Positions 34,369-43,939 of a DNA stretch of 64,000 nucleotides are shown piece after piece. Positions within the stretch are counted from its first letter, which is position 1, and every line of letters begins with the position of its first letter. This DNA is from Bacteroidetes bacterium HGW-Bacteroidetes-10 (lineage in GTDB: Bacteria > Bacteroidota > Bacteroidia > Bacteroidales > UBA932), in the NCBI GenBank assembly GCA_002842695.1, contig PHDT01000003.1, positions 20,243-84,242 on the forward strand, read 5' to 3'. A program made the position numbers and the translations under genes. The notes below the pieces were generated by a model. The model worked only from the letters and a program-made list of their open reading frames with translations, did not search any database and was not told the origin of the DNA.

Positions 34369-34950
34369 TTAGGCTGGTGCGTAATGTTTTGGTTCAAGTA
34401 TCTGAGGTTTGCATTTTTCAATAGCCTCTACCAGTCCGGAAACATCTTCAACCACTATTAACGCATCACTCCAGTTTCTGTTCAACATTTTTTCAGAAAC
34501 CAGATGCGCAAACAATTGCAGCAGGGGGTTAAAGAAACCGTCAAGATTAAGCAGGATAACGGTTCCCGGGTACAGGCCAAGCCTTTTTAATGTATAAGTT
34601 TCAATAAGTTCTTCAATCGTACCCACACCTCCCGGGAGGGCAACCACGGCATCGGTATTTTCACGAAGCATCTCCTTGCGCCGGCTCATTGAGTCAACCA
34701 GGGTGAGTTTCCTCAGCGAAGGGTGATCAAGTTCAATATCTTTCATGAACGAGGGCATTACACCCTCAACATCACCGCCCAGCTCATTCATCTTGTCAAT
34801 AAGAACACCCATGAGGCCTCTGCAGCTCCCCCCGCATACGATAGTGTATTCACGAAGAGAAGCCGCCTTAGCGAAGCTATCGGCGGCCTCCGTGTATTTT
34901 TGCTCAAGAATATTGCTCGACGAACAATAGACACAAATTCTCTTGCCCAT
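34369..34950 (-). CDS. LOG-family (TIGR00730) Rossmann-fold protein
   Basis: 193 residues with the LOG motif PGGVGTIEEL and the upstream SMSRRKEML block. Members are phosphoribohydrolases releasing cytokinin-type bases from nucleoside monophosphates, or AMP/pyrimidine nucleosidases. The start was set at MGKRICVYCSSS because this is the conserved N-terminus; an upstream extension runs through the outer membrane protein gene and is rejected. Confidence 0.9.
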   Translation of the reverse strand: MGKRICVYCSSSNILEQKYTEAADSFAKAASLREYTIVCGGSCRGLMGVLIDKMNELGGDVEGVMPSFMKDIELDHPSLRKLTLVDSMSRRKEMLRENTDAVVALPGGVGTIEELIETYTLKRLGLYPGTVILLNLDGFFNPLLQLFAHLVSEKMLNRNWSDALIVVEDVSGLVEAIEKCKPQILEPKHYAPA

Positions 34951-34960
34951 TCTTGTCAGT

Positions 34961-35617
34961 TTAGAAAAGGAATGCAACCGAGAGCTGGAATCCCTGAATT
35001 TTTGCGTTTTCGTATTTCTCTTCCCAGGTAGTGTTTGTGGCTGATTCAAGTTTACCGAGTCCCCAGTTGTATTTACCCATTATCTGAAGCTTCCAGATAT
35101 CAAGACCAACACCGGCGCCAACACCATAATTAAAACGGTTAATGTCGTCCCAGTCCTGGTTTGTAAGGTCACCACCTTTTTGGAGAGCATACGAAATATA
35201 AGGGCTGACTACAATAAACGGACGGAGAATCAGCAGATCAAGTCCCAACTGGAAGTTAATCGGAAGAGTCAGGTAATCGATCTCAATTTCAGTCATTGTT
35301 GGAGGCAGAACAACATTTGATACTATTAAGCCGTTGTGAGGCTGAATTCCTGTGTATGCCTCTGTAAAAGAGGTTTTAACCTTTGAATACAACAATTCCG
35401 GCTGAACACCTATTCCAATGATAGGAATTTTGAACTGCCATGCAATACCAAAGTGATAGCCTGTCTGATTTTTCCAGGCCTGATCTACAGACCCGCTTTC
35501 AGTGACGTCTTCGAGAGTATTGAAGTTCAACCCCGCCTTAATACCAAATTTTGACTGGCCAAAAGAGAGTGTTGACACTACCATCAACGCCAAAAGAACC
35601 GAAAGAAATTTTTTCAT
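34961..35617 (-). CDS. Small outer membrane beta-barrel protein
   Basis: 218 residues with signal peptide (1-20, ending SFGQ), then alternating-hydrophobic strands beginning FGIKAGLNF and ending with a terminal aromatic strand GFQLSVAFLF, as for eight-stranded OmpX/OmpW-like barrels. Matches the porin-family/outer-membrane-beta-barrel group frequent in Bacteroidota. Cargo or role unknown. It is 5 bp downstream of trxA on the same strand. Confidence 0.82.
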   Translation of the reverse strand: MKKFLSVLLALMVVSTLSFGQSKFGIKAGLNFNTLEDVTESGSVDQAWKNQTGYHFGIAWQFKIPIIGIGVQPELLYSKVKTSFTEAYTGIQPHNGLIVSNVVLPPTMTEIEIDYLTLPINFQLGLDLLILRPFIVVSPYISYALQKGGDLTNQDWDDINRFNYGVGAGVGLDIWKLQIMGKYNWGLGKLESATNTTWEEKYENAKIQGFQLSVAFLF

Positions 35618-35622
35618 AATAA

Positions 35623-35940
35623 TTACATTAATGAATTGATTTTTGCAACGATATTTGCTTTAGTTGTAGAACCCACAATTTTATCAACAACTTCACCATT
35701 CTTAAAGAAGAGCAGCGTAGGGATATTGCGGATTCCGTATTTCACAGGTACCTCCGAACTGTTGTCAACGTCACATTTAGCAATCACAGCTTTTCCTTCA
35801 TACTCGCCGGCGAGCTCCTCCACTATTGGAGCAATAACTCTGCACGGACCGCACCATGGTGCCCAGAAATCTACAAGTACAGGAACATCTGATTTGATTA
35901 CTATTTCGTTGAAATTCGAATCGTTAACTGCTATAGCCAT
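35623..35940 (-). CDS. trxA: Thioredoxin
   Basis: 105-residue thioredoxin with active site W29-C30-G31-P32-C33 and the cis-proline loop RNIPTLLFF. No signal peptide, so cytoplasmic. First gene of a minus-strand run trxA, outer membrane protein, LOG protein, polyprenyl synthase; spacings are 5-17 bp. Confidence 0.95.
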   Translation of the reverse strand: MAIAVNDSNFNEIVIKSDVPVLVDFWAPWCGPCRVIAPIVEELAGEYEGKAVIAKCDVDNSSEVPVKYGIRNIPTLLFFKNGEVVDKIVGSTTKANIVAKINSLM

Positions 35941-36028
35941 AATAAATTGATTTTTTCGTTTGTTTTAAATTACTCTTATGACTGCTAAATTAATATCAAT
36001 TTTTCTAAAAACCTAAATCTCTTACAAA

Positions 36029-36162
36029 AAAACTCTGCCAGAGTTTTTACGAATAATCTGATTATTAATGTTATATAAATTAATTCGACTTGATTTTTCT
36101 AAACAATCAAGAGCGTAAACATCAATTTTTCAATCACTTCGTAAAAACTCTGGCAGAGTTTT
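36029..36162. repeat. 134-bp element with paired palindromic arms
   Basis: A 25-bp arm at 36029-36053, beginning AAAACTCTGCCAGAGTTTT, is exactly reverse-complemented at 36138-36162 across an 84-bp AT-rich spacer. The first 19 bases of each arm are themselves a palindrome about one central base, so the DNA or RNA can form either two small hairpins or one long stem. It fills the gap between trxA and the efflux operon's last gene. Its arm is shared (16 of 17 bases) with the sequence left of the first 133-bp element. Confidence 0.85.
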
Positions 36163-36176
36163 CTGGTTTGTCAGAT

Positions 36177-36470
36177 TTAAATCACCGACTCTGCCTCCCA
36201 GACAAAGGCGCGCAGTCCCTGCTTCTGAGCAGAATCGTTGATCTTCTTAAGTTCGGCCAGAAGTTCCTGCAATTTGCTATCCTCAACAACAGCCAGAGTG
36301 GCCATGTTTTTTGAGGGCCATGCATGTGTTCCGTAGTGAGGTTCTCCATCTTTGGTACCTCGCCCTTCGACGTCGTTCCATTTGGTGAATCCCCTAACGT
36401 CGCATTTATCCAGGGCTCCCTGTACGAGAGCATTGTGTGCCTGATTATATACTATCATTAATGATTTCAT
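36177..36470 (-). CDS. Small PII-like protein associated with RND efflux (PG0541-type)
   Basis: 97 residues beginning MKSLMIVYNQAHN with an alternating alpha/beta pattern of a ferredoxin-like/PII fold. It overlaps the RND permease gene by 4 bp and closes the operon. A small PII-like protein next to RND pumps is known in Porphyromonas and relatives (PG0541 family). Its role is unproven; a regulatory or metal/nucleotide-sensing function for the pump is inference. Family name is from pattern and context, not a search. Confidence 0.6.
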   Translation of the reverse strand: MKSLMIVYNQAHNALVQGALDKCDVRGFTKWNDVEGRGTKDGEPHYGTHAWPSKNMATLAVVEDSKLQELLAELKKINDSAQKQGLRAFVWEAESVI

Positions 36471-39400
36471 GCTTTTGCTTTGTTAAGTTTTAACATTTTT
36501 GCCCATGCCTTCCTCTTCTTCTTAATGTCACCGGCGTGGAATGAGGTGTAAACTGTAGGAATCACAACCAGAGTAAGTATTGTTGAGAGAGAGAGACCAC
36601 CAATGATTGAAATACCCATAGGTTGCCAGATTTCTGAACCCTCGCCAATTCCCAGAGCCATTGGAAGCATACCCAGAATTGTTGTTAGTGTTGTCATGAG
36701 TACTGGACGCAGACGGGATTTTCCTCCTGAAACCACAGAACGTTTAACTGACGCACCGCGCTCCTTGTTGAGGTTAATATAGTCTATAAGCACAATACCA
36801 TTCTTAACAACAATACCCACGAGCATAACCGCACCAATGAGTGCAATAAGGCTGAGTGTTGTTCCTGTCAGCCACAGAGCAGTAAATACCCCGGTAAAAG
36901 CAAACGGAAGCGAGAACATAATTATGAACGGATCGCGGAAGGATTCAAACTGAGCTGCCATTACAATATATGTCAGAAGAACTACAAGCAGAAGCAGGGT
37001 AAACATATCCGAGAATGACTCCTGCTGCTCCTCAATCGCGCCGGACATCTCCACTGCAATAAGGTTTGGTTTGTCAATCTTGGCCACCTCTCTTTCTACA
37101 TCTGCCGCAATATCTCCCAGAGAACGGTCATAAACCGTACCTGTTACTTTAATAACGCGCTCTCTGTCAAGGTGCTCAATTGATGGCGGAGCGAAGCTCT
37201 CTATTACACTCCCTAGTTCGCTCAGGCGAATAGCCTTTCCCTGCGCATTGTAAATAAGAATGTTCTTGATATCGTCAATTGTAGTTCTGAACTTCTGGTC
37301 ATTTCTGACAACGATGTCATACTCCTCACCATCTTCGCGAAAGCGGGTGGTTATGATACCGTTAATTCTGTTCCTGACCACAGTGGCGGCAGCCGTCATA
37401 GTTATTCCGTTCATCGCAAGCTTCTGCCTGTCAAACTGAACCTGGAACTGAGGCATATAGTCTTCACGGCTAAGCTTAACATCCCTCAGACCTTCTGTAT
37501 TTTCCATCACACTGGCAACCTGGCGGGCAACTGTCTCGGCATCATCAAAGTTAAATCCTAAAACATCCATCTCGAGAGTTGTCCCACCGGTTCCCATTCC
37601 CATTCCCTGGTTTCCGCCAGGTGATACTGTATATCTGTAGATCTCAGGAATATTGATAAGGTCTTTTCTAATCTCATCTGAGATTTCGAAAATATCCCTG
37701 TCTCTATCCTTAGGATCTGATAGTTTTGCAGTGTATGAAATAATATGAGTTCCGGAGCTTCTCATTGAAAGGAACACATTGGCACCGTCTGCCTGACCAA
37801 GAGATGTCTGAAGAATCTCGATTTCCGGATACTTCTCCCTCCATGTCTCGTACAGATATGTGTTCATTTTTCTTGCCTGCTCTACCCTAGCTCCAACCGG
37901 AAGTTCAATTGTAATTCCTATCTGAGAGTTATCTGATGACGGGAAGAAGTCAGTACCCACCCTGGCAACCAGGAAGAGACTGGACACAAACATAAGACCG
38001 GCTAGTATCATTACCATAAGCCTGTGATTTACAGACCATCTTAGGATATTTTCATACCATCTGTCAAGTGCATTAAGAAACTTCTCAATTGGAGAGTAGA
38101 AAAACTGGAAAGCTTTTGACCTTTTTGGATCCTCCCTGAGCATCATTGATGAGAGCATAGGGGTAAGGGTAAGTGCTGCTATGGTAGATACAACAATGAT
38201 AATTGTCACAATCCAGCCAAGCTGTTTGAACATGATACCGGCAAGACCAGACACCATTGTAAGCGGGAAGAATACAGCAACAATTGTAAGTGTGGATGCA
38301 ATTACTGCAACAGCAACCTCATTTGTAGCATAGATTGCGGCATCCTTGGGACGGCTGCCTCTCTCTATGTGCGTCGTTATATTCTCAAGCACCACAATTG
38401 CGTCATCCACCACCATACCAATTGCAATTGAGAGTGAGCTGAGCGATATAATATTGAGTGTATTTCCGGTAACCATCAGATAGATGAACGCAGCAATAAG
38501 CGAAACGGGGATTGTAAGGATAATGATAAATGTTGCCCTCCATCTTCCAAGGAAGAAGAGAACCACTATCATCACAAAAAGACCTGCAAGCAAAACTGTC
38601 TCAGTGAGGGAACCAATACTGTCCTTGATAAATTCAGATGTATCCAGTACCATGTCCAGTTTTACATCCGGAGGCAGGCTCTTCTGTATTTCCGGAAGCT
38701 CCTTGTTAATCTTGTCTGCAATTTCCACAACGTTGGCTCCGGATTGCTTCTGAACAACAATTGTCGCACCGCGCTGTCCGTTTGTGTATATCTCTGTCGA
38801 GCGCTCCTTAAGGGTATCCTTTACGGTTGCAACATCCTTTATATAAATGTTCCTTCCCATGAAGCTGCCCACAATAAGATTCTCAATCTCGTCGCTCTCC
38901 TTGAACTCACCATCTACCCGCATTGAGAAGGTTTCTGAACCAACGTCAATTGTACCCGCAGGAACGTTCCTGTTTTCCATGGCAACAAGGTTTGCAATCT
39001 GTTCGATTGAAATTTTGTATGCCTCCATCTTCTGAGGATCTGTGGATATCTGAATCTCTCTCTGAGGGGCGCCCGAAATAGAGGTTGATGCAACCCCGTC
39101 TATCCTGTTGATAGGGTTTGCAACCTTCTCTTCAAGTATCTTGTAAAGTGCCTTTGAACTCACATCTGCATTTGCAGAGATGAATGCAATTGGCATCATG
39201 TCTGAGCTGAACTTGAGAACAACAGGAGATTCACAATCGTCCGGGAGGAAGTTGCGCTGCATGTCCAGTACGGAACGAATATCGTTAACCGCCTCATCCA
39301 TATTGGTACCATATTCAAACTCAACTGTAATGAGAGAGACGTTATCTTTTGAAACAGATGTTATCTTTTTAAGGTCTGAGACTGTACTTAGTGAGGTCTC

Positions 39401-39601
39401 GAGCCTTTTGGTCACATTCAGTTCAATATCCACTGCACTGGCGCCGGAATAGGTAGTCATTACCGTTGCGGCATTCAGCTCGATTTTTGGATAAAGGTCA
39501 ACTGAAAGTTTAGAGTATGAGAAAAGACCGAGTACAACAATCGCCACAAATATGAGGGCGGTTGTTACCGGCTTTTTAACTGCACTTTCATAAATTTTCA
39601 T
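36467..39601 (-). CDS. RND-family efflux permease (AcrB/HAE1-like)
   Basis: 1044-residue inner-membrane proton antiporter with twelve transmembrane helices in the 1+5+1+5 arrangement and two large periplasmic loops. The proton-relay aspartates are in GMVVDDAIVVLENI (helix 4). The N-terminal LSVDLYPKIE and late GILVKNGIVLIDY-like block (GIVVKNGIVLID) are family hallmarks. A glycine/methionine-rich patch (GMGMGTGG) sits in the second periplasmic loop. Exports hydrophobic or amphiphilic compounds with the adaptor and TolC-type proteins encoded upstream; substrate unknown. Confidence 0.96.
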   Translation of the reverse strand: MKIYESAVKKPVTTALIFVAIVVLGLFSYSKLSVDLYPKIELNAATVMTTYSGASAVDIELNVTKRLETSLSTVSDLKKITSVSKDNVSLITVEFEYGTNMDEAVNDIRSVLDMQRNFLPDDCESPVVLKFSSDMMPIAFISANADVSSKALYKILEEKVANPINRIDGVASTSISGAPQREIQISTDPQKMEAYKISIEQIANLVAMENRNVPAGTIDVGSETFSMRVDGEFKESDEIENLIVGSFMGRNIYIKDVATVKDTLKERSTEIYTNGQRGATIVVQKQSGANVVEIADKINKELPEIQKSLPPDVKLDMVLDTSEFIKDSIGSLTETVLLAGLFVMIVVLFFLGRWRATFIIILTIPVSLIAAFIYLMVTGNTLNIISLSSLSIAIGMVVDDAIVVLENITTHIERGSRPKDAAIYATNEVAVAVIASTLTIVAVFFPLTMVSGLAGIMFKQLGWIVTIIIVVSTIAALTLTPMLSSMMLREDPKRSKAFQFFYSPIEKFLNALDRWYENILRWSVNHRLMVMILAGLMFVSSLFLVARVGTDFFPSSDNSQIGITIELPVGARVEQARKMNTYLYETWREKYPEIEILQTSLGQADGANVFLSMRSSGTHIISYTAKLSDPKDRDRDIFEISDEIRKDLINIPEIYRYTVSPGGNQGMGMGTGGTTLEMDVLGFNFDDAETVARQVASVMENTEGLRDVKLSREDYMPQFQVQFDRQKLAMNGITMTAAATVVRNRINGIITTRFREDGEEYDIVVRNDQKFRTTIDDIKNILIYNAQGKAIRLSELGSVIESFAPPSIEHLDRERVIKVTGTVYDRSLGDIAADVEREVAKIDKPNLIAVEMSGAIEEQQESFSDMFTLLLLVVLLTYIVMAAQFESFRDPFIIMFSLPFAFTGVFTALWLTGTTLSLIALIGAVMLVGIVVKNGIVLIDYINLNKERGASVKRSVVSGGKSRLRPVLMTTLTTILGMLPMALGIGEGSEIWQPMGISIIGGLSLSTILTLVVIPTVYTSFHAGDIKKKRKAWAKMLKLNKAKA

Positions 39602-39614
39602 ACTGATGTCTTAT

Positions 39615-40640
39615 TTAGAGTGAAAGATCGGCTCCACCTTCGGTTACCGATACTTTTGCCTTGTCAATCAAGTTGTTCATACCTGCCACAATTACTTTCT
39701 GACCTTCAGAAAGACCGCTAAGTACCTCATATTCGGCACCAATACGTCTTCCAAGGTCAACTTTTGTAAATGCTACAGTATCTCCGTCAAGAACATAAAC
39801 GAATTTATCGTTTGTTCCCTGCTGCTTGATAACAGCCTTATCCGGAACCATTACCCTGCTTTTTGAGCCAAGGTTTACCCTGGCACGGGCAAACATACCC
39901 GGGCGAATCTGCATATTTCCGTTTGCAATGCTCACCTGAACCTGGAAAGTGCGGCTGGCAGCCTCTATGGTTGGATATACCAGACTTACTTTTCCGGGGA
40001 AGGTTTTTCCATCATAAACATCCAGTGAAATATCCACCGGTGTTCCATTCTTTACAATTGGATAAAACTCCTCAGATATGCTTATCATAATCTTTACCGG
40101 CTGCAGCTGCATCACCACCAGAATAGGCTGACCCATTGTAAGATCACCATTGTCGAAATTTCTGGCTGTAACCACTCCGTCAATAGGAGAGAGAAGCTTG
40201 GTGTTTTTATCAAGGTTTGCAAGGCTCTCTTCAGATACCTTTACCTGAGTTTTTATTTGATCATACTGCTGCTGAGATACTCCGCCTGCCTTGTAAAGAG
40301 CCTCAACCCTGGCAAGGTCCGTCCTCAGGTTTTCAAGCTGAATCATGGCATTTGCATAGTTAAGATTTTCCATCTGCACCAGCAGTTGTCCTTTCCTGAC
40401 TTTGGTTCCTACCTCAACATATATCTTCTCAATCCTCTGCGCAGAAGAGCTTGAAATGCTGTTCTTCACGAAAGGTTCGATGTTACCGGTGAACTCAGCA
40501 ATCTGGTTCACCATTTGTGTGCGTGTCTCTGCTATTTTTACCACAGGAAGTGCAGCTTCATCCTGTCCGGTTTCAGATGCCGAATTGCAGGCGCTGAAAA
40601 GTATCAGGCCAAGTGCAAGTAGTAATGTTCCTTTTTTCAT
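39615..40640 (-). CDS. RND periplasmic adaptor (membrane fusion protein)
   Basis: 341 residues. Lipoprotein signal with Cys at about residue 18 (ILFSAC). A biotinyl-lipoyl-like half motif (GTKVRKGQLLVQME), a short coiled-coil hairpin (NLRTDLARVEALYKAGG), the second lipoyl half (LLSPIDGVVTARN), then beta-barrel and membrane-proximal domains. Bridges permease and outer membrane channel. It is 13 bp upstream of the permease gene. Confidence 0.94.
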   Translation of the reverse strand: MKKGTLLLALGLILFSACNSASETGQDEAALPVVKIAETRTQMVNQIAEFTGNIEPFVKNSISSSSAQRIEKIYVEVGTKVRKGQLLVQMENLNYANAMIQLENLRTDLARVEALYKAGGVSQQQYDQIKTQVKVSEESLANLDKNTKLLSPIDGVVTARNFDNGDLTMGQPILVVMQLQPVKIMISISEEFYPIVKNGTPVDISLDVYDGKTFPGKVSLVYPTIEAASRTFQVQVSIANGNMQIRPGMFARARVNLGSKSRVMVPDKAVIKQQGTNDKFVYVLDGDTVAFTKVDLGRRIGAEYEVLSGLSEGQKVIVAGMNNLIDKAKVSVTEGGADLSL

Positions 40641-40657
40641 TTTTATGATGTAATTAT

Positions 40658-41998
40658 TTATTTGTCAAGATTTTCCATGCCAATAACTTTTTCGTATTCG
40701 TTTTTGGCCTTAATAAAGTCGTAAAGTGTCTGATTGTAGTTTAGCATTGAACGGGTGAGAGCAACCTCCGAGTCATTAAGCTCAAGAACAGTTCCCGCAC
40801 CGGTGTTGAATCTGACCTTGGCTATTTCATAACCCTTCTTTGCCTGAGAAACTGCCTCTCCGTCTGAAGTAAGCTGGGCACCCGCCCTTATCATTTCGTT
40901 TATTGAATTCTGAGCAGAGAGCGTCAGTGATTCAGATAAGAGCTCCCTCTGAAACTCCATCTTTTTAATATTTGCCCTGGTCTGCTTCTCTTTGAGAGAT
41001 ACAGAAAGCTTATTAAAAATTGGTATCTGAAGTGAAAGCCCAACAGCAAAAGAGTTGGCCCAGGGTTTGTCAAACGTAAATTTTTCATTCTGCATCTGCA
41101 TCTGATAGTTTGCAAAGCCGGCAACAACAGGAAGGCGCTGAGAATGTATTAGTTCATAGCTCTTATTGAGCCTTTCAAGCTGAATATCCATGGTCTTAAG
41201 GGTACTGTTCTGATCAATATCAATTTGCTGAACCGCAAATGAATTCATTTTATCGCGGAAACTTTCAAAATCTCCAACCACCTCAAGAGGGCGTGAGATT
41301 GAAACCGAGAGAAGAACCTTAAGCTGCATTTTTGCTAATTCCAAACCATTCTTTGCCTGAGTAAGCGAAGGAGAGATATTTCTTGCGGCAACCTCGGAGC
41401 GGATTTTATCATATTCGCTGGCCATTCCCTGCTCATACATTTTGCGGATATTGCCAGCACTCTCCATTGCATTTTTGTAGCTCTCCTCGAGTACTCTTAT
41501 GGACTCTTTCATCATTACCACTCCGTAGAAACTGTTTTTCACCTGCTGAATCAAATCCAGCTTTGTGGTTCTTGCAGATTCCAGTGCAGCCTTAAGCTCA
41601 AGCTCTGATAGTTGAATGTTCTTATACAGAGCCATGGAAAAAATTGGCACCTGCATAGCTCCCGTGAGGGTATAACTATGAGTCGAGCCAACTTCCATTT
41701 TACCTCCCGGAAAAAAATCTGAGAAGAATACAGGCTTCATTATATTATTTGAATACTGCCCGGATGCGTTAAGCGAAGGGAGAAGAGCATACCAGTTTTC
41801 CTGTTTGAGATAATCGACTCTTTCGAGTTCGGCATCTGCAATCTTGATGTTAAGGTTATCGCTCATCGCGATTTCCAGCGCATTTTCAATTGTAAGCCTG
41901 AGAGTGTCGGCACCGTTCTGAGCAGACAACTGCCCGGCCGACAGAAACATTAGAGCAGCTGCAATAAGTACAGCATTGAGTTTCGTTAAGACTTTCAT
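40658..41998 (-). CDS. TolC-family outer membrane efflux protein
   Basis: 446 residues with signal peptide (about 1-27, ending LSAQ) and two repeats of long coiled-coil segments separated by short beta strands, the TolC pattern (SGQYSNNIM and AGFANYQMQM strands). Forms the outer membrane duct of the pump. Its start overlaps the tetR stop by 4 bp, so expression is translationally coupled to the regulator. Confidence 0.93.
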   Translation of the reverse strand: MKVLTKLNAVLIAAALMFLSAGQLSAQNGADTLRLTIENALEIAMSDNLNIKIADAELERVDYLKQENWYALLPSLNASGQYSNNIMKPVFFSDFFPGGKMEVGSTHSYTLTGAMQVPIFSMALYKNIQLSELELKAALESARTTKLDLIQQVKNSFYGVVMMKESIRVLEESYKNAMESAGNIRKMYEQGMASEYDKIRSEVAARNISPSLTQAKNGLELAKMQLKVLLSVSISRPLEVVGDFESFRDKMNSFAVQQIDIDQNSTLKTMDIQLERLNKSYELIHSQRLPVVAGFANYQMQMQNEKFTFDKPWANSFAVGLSLQIPIFNKLSVSLKEKQTRANIKKMEFQRELLSESLTLSAQNSINEMIRAGAQLTSDGEAVSQAKKGYEIAKVRFNTGAGTVLELNDSEVALTRSMLNYNQTLYDFIKAKNEYEKVIGMENLDK

Positions 41999-42603
41999 TC
42001 CTTAATGTTTAAATATTTATCAATCATTTTTATACCTGCCGTTGTAGAGATTCCTCTGAAATAAATAATAACGGACTCTCTGAAAAGCTGTTTTCTTGTA
42101 TGGTTTTTCAGTGAAAAAACATCTGAATTCTCAATGAGGCTTGAAATTTCAATAAGCACCTTTGTTACAAGCTCCTTATCAATATCCTTAAGAAAAAAGC
42201 CCTGGTCCTGGCCTCTCTGAAGGAATTCTATCGTTACCTTTTTGTGAAAATCAAGAAATCTGCTGTAGTGATTCTTGAATACCTCCGGGTAAAATTTCTT
42301 CAGTTCATCAAAAAAGTTAATCCTCATGTTAATCATAAGGTCACTCTGATGCTCATGAACCATACAAACCATATCAAGAATGCTTTTTGATTCTGCCATA
42401 AAGGTCTCTGTAAAAGAGACCATCCTCTTTTGCATTAGATTAAGGCACTCTTCCAGCAAAGTATTTTTATCTCTGAAGTGTTCGTAAAGAGTTCTTTTTG
42501 AGATCCCGTTTTCGGTAGCAATCTCATCCATTGTAACTGTTTTGCAACCTTTACTAAGGAACATCTCTACGGAATTTTCAACAATTCTTTCTCTTAAATC
42601 CAT
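41995..42603 (-). CDS. TetR/AcrR-family regulator of the efflux operon
   Basis: 202 residues. N-terminal helix-turn-helix (VTMDEIATENGISKRTLYEHFRDKNTLL) in the TetR form, followed by a helical ligand-binding domain. As first gene of the operon TetR-TolC-adaptor-RND-PII it presumably controls its own promoter, where an inverted repeat is seen. Ligand unknown. Confidence 0.92.
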   Translation of the reverse strand: MDLRERIVENSVEMFLSKGCKTVTMDEIATENGISKRTLYEHFRDKNTLLEECLNLMQKRMVSFTETFMAESKSILDMVCMVHEHQSDLMINMRINFFDELKKFYPEVFKNHYSRFLDFHKKVTIEFLQRGQDQGFFLKDIDKELVTKVLIEISSLIENSDVFSLKNHTRKQLFRESVIIYFRGISTTAGIKMIDKYLNIKE

Positions 42604-42638
42604 TTCTATTGTATTAATCGGGGCGCAAATGTATGAAT

Positions 42639-42668
42639 AGAAAACTTAAAAAACAAAAATAGTTTTCT
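42639..42668. promoter_or_regulatory. Candidate TetR operator
   Basis: AGAAAACT (42639-42646) and AGTTTTCT (42661-42668) form an 8-bp inverted repeat 14 bp apart in the tetR/kbl divergent region, 36 bp from the tetR start. An overlapping AAAAACAA/TTGTTTTT repeat uses the same area. The region is AT-rich, so chance pairing is possible. Confidence 0.35.
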
Positions 42669-42745
42669 TGTTTTTATAAGAGGATTTGTAATTACTTGTT
42701 AAATTTGTATAAAGCATTCGTTTATCATTTTTAAAAATCACATAT

Positions 42746-43939
42746 ATGTATAAGGATTTTCAGAGTTTTCTCTCACAGGAACTCGCGAACATTGAATCAG
42801 CCGGACTCTTCAAGAAAGAGAGGGTAATAACCACCGCTCAGCAAGCTGCAATAAAGGTTAACAGCGGTCAGGAGGTACTCAATTTTTGTGCCAACAACTA
42901 TCTTGGACTTTCAAACAGCCCCGTTTTAATTGAGGCAGCGAAGAAAGCACTGGATACAAGAGGATTTGGAATGTCCAGCGTCCGCTTTATCTGCGGCACA
43001 CAGGATCTCCACCTTGAACTTGAAAAGAAGATTTCTGAGTTTTTTGGCACAGAAGATACAATACTATATGCCGCCTGTTTTGATGCAAACGGAGGAGTAT
43101 TCGAACCGCTTCTGGGAGAAGAGGATGCAATTATTTCTGATTCTCTTAACCACGCATCTATTATTGACGGAGTACGTCTCTGCAAAGCTCAGCGTTACCG
43201 CTATGCAAATGCAAATATGGAGGAACTTGAAAACTGCCTTAAACTTTCGCAGGCTCAGAGATTCCGTTTGATTGTAACCGATGGTGTTTTCTCAATGGAC
43301 GGCAATGTTGCGCCTCTTGATAAAATCTACGAACTGGCACAGAAATACAACGCCATGATTATGGTAGATGAATCTCACTCTGCCGGTGTTGTTGGCAAGA
43401 CAGGCCGCGGAACCACAGAGCAGTTTGACCTCAGGGGAAAGGTAGAAATCATTACAGGCACACTTGGAAAAGCATTTGGAGGTGCTATAGGCGGATTCAC
43501 CACCGGCAAAAAGGAGATTGTATCAATGCTTCGCCAGAGATCAAGGCCATACCTCTTCTCAAATTCAATTCCGCCAATGGTTGCGGCTTCCGGAACTGCA
43601 ATGTTCGATATGATGTCAAAGACCAACGAGCTACAAGATAAATTGCACAACAACACAAAATATTTTGTGGAGAAGATGGTGGCTGCAGGTTTTGATATCA
43701 AACCTACACAATCTGCAATTTGTGCCCTTATGCTGTATGATGCAAAGCTTTCACAAGACTTTGCTGCAAAAATGCTTGAAGAGGGAATCTATGTTATTGG
43801 ATTCTACTTCCCGGTTGTTCCAAAAGAACAGGCCCGCATCCGCATTCAAATTAGTGCCGGACACGAGCCTGAACATCTTGACAGAGCGATTGCCGCATTT
43901 ACAAAAGTGGGCAAAGAGCTCGGAGTGATCAAAGGTTAG
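42746..43939 (+). CDS. kbl: Glycine C-acetyltransferase (2-amino-3-ketobutyrate CoA ligase)
   Basis: PLP enzyme of the alpha-oxoamine synthase family; converts 2-amino-3-oxobutyrate and CoA to glycine and acetyl-CoA in threonine breakdown. PLP lysine K242 in GTLGKAFGGA; the N-terminal block NFCANNYLGLS and SLNHASIIDG, DESHSAGVVG motifs are intact. 397 residues, as in E. coli Kbl. No tdh beside it. The last 4 bp overlap the convergent PspC gene. A related family (serine palmitoyltransferase) is less likely given the length and N-terminus. Confidence 0.9.
   Translation: MYKDFQSFLSQELANIESAGLFKKERVITTAQQAAIKVNSGQEVLNFCANNYLGLSNSPVLIEAAKKALDTRGFGMSSVRFICGTQDLHLELEKKISEFFGTEDTILYAACFDANGGVFEPLLGEEDAIISDSLNHASIIDGVRLCKAQRYRYANANMEELENCLKLSQAQRFRLIVTDGVFSMDGNVAPLDKIYELAQKYNAMIMVDESHSAGVVGKTGRGTTEQFDLRGKVEIITGTLGKAFGGAIGGFTTGKKEIVSMLRQRSRPYLFSNSIPPMVAASGTAMFDMMSKTNELQDKLHNNTKYFVEKMVAAGFDIKPTQSAICALMLYDAKLSQDFAAKMLEEGIYVIGFYFPVVPKEQARIRIQISAGHEPEHLDRAIAAFTKVGKELGVIKG

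Noticed and set aside
34951..35049. Longer N-terminus for the LOG protein
   Set aside because: The extension is a shadow of the outer membrane protein gene; the conserved family start is MGKRICVYCSSS.
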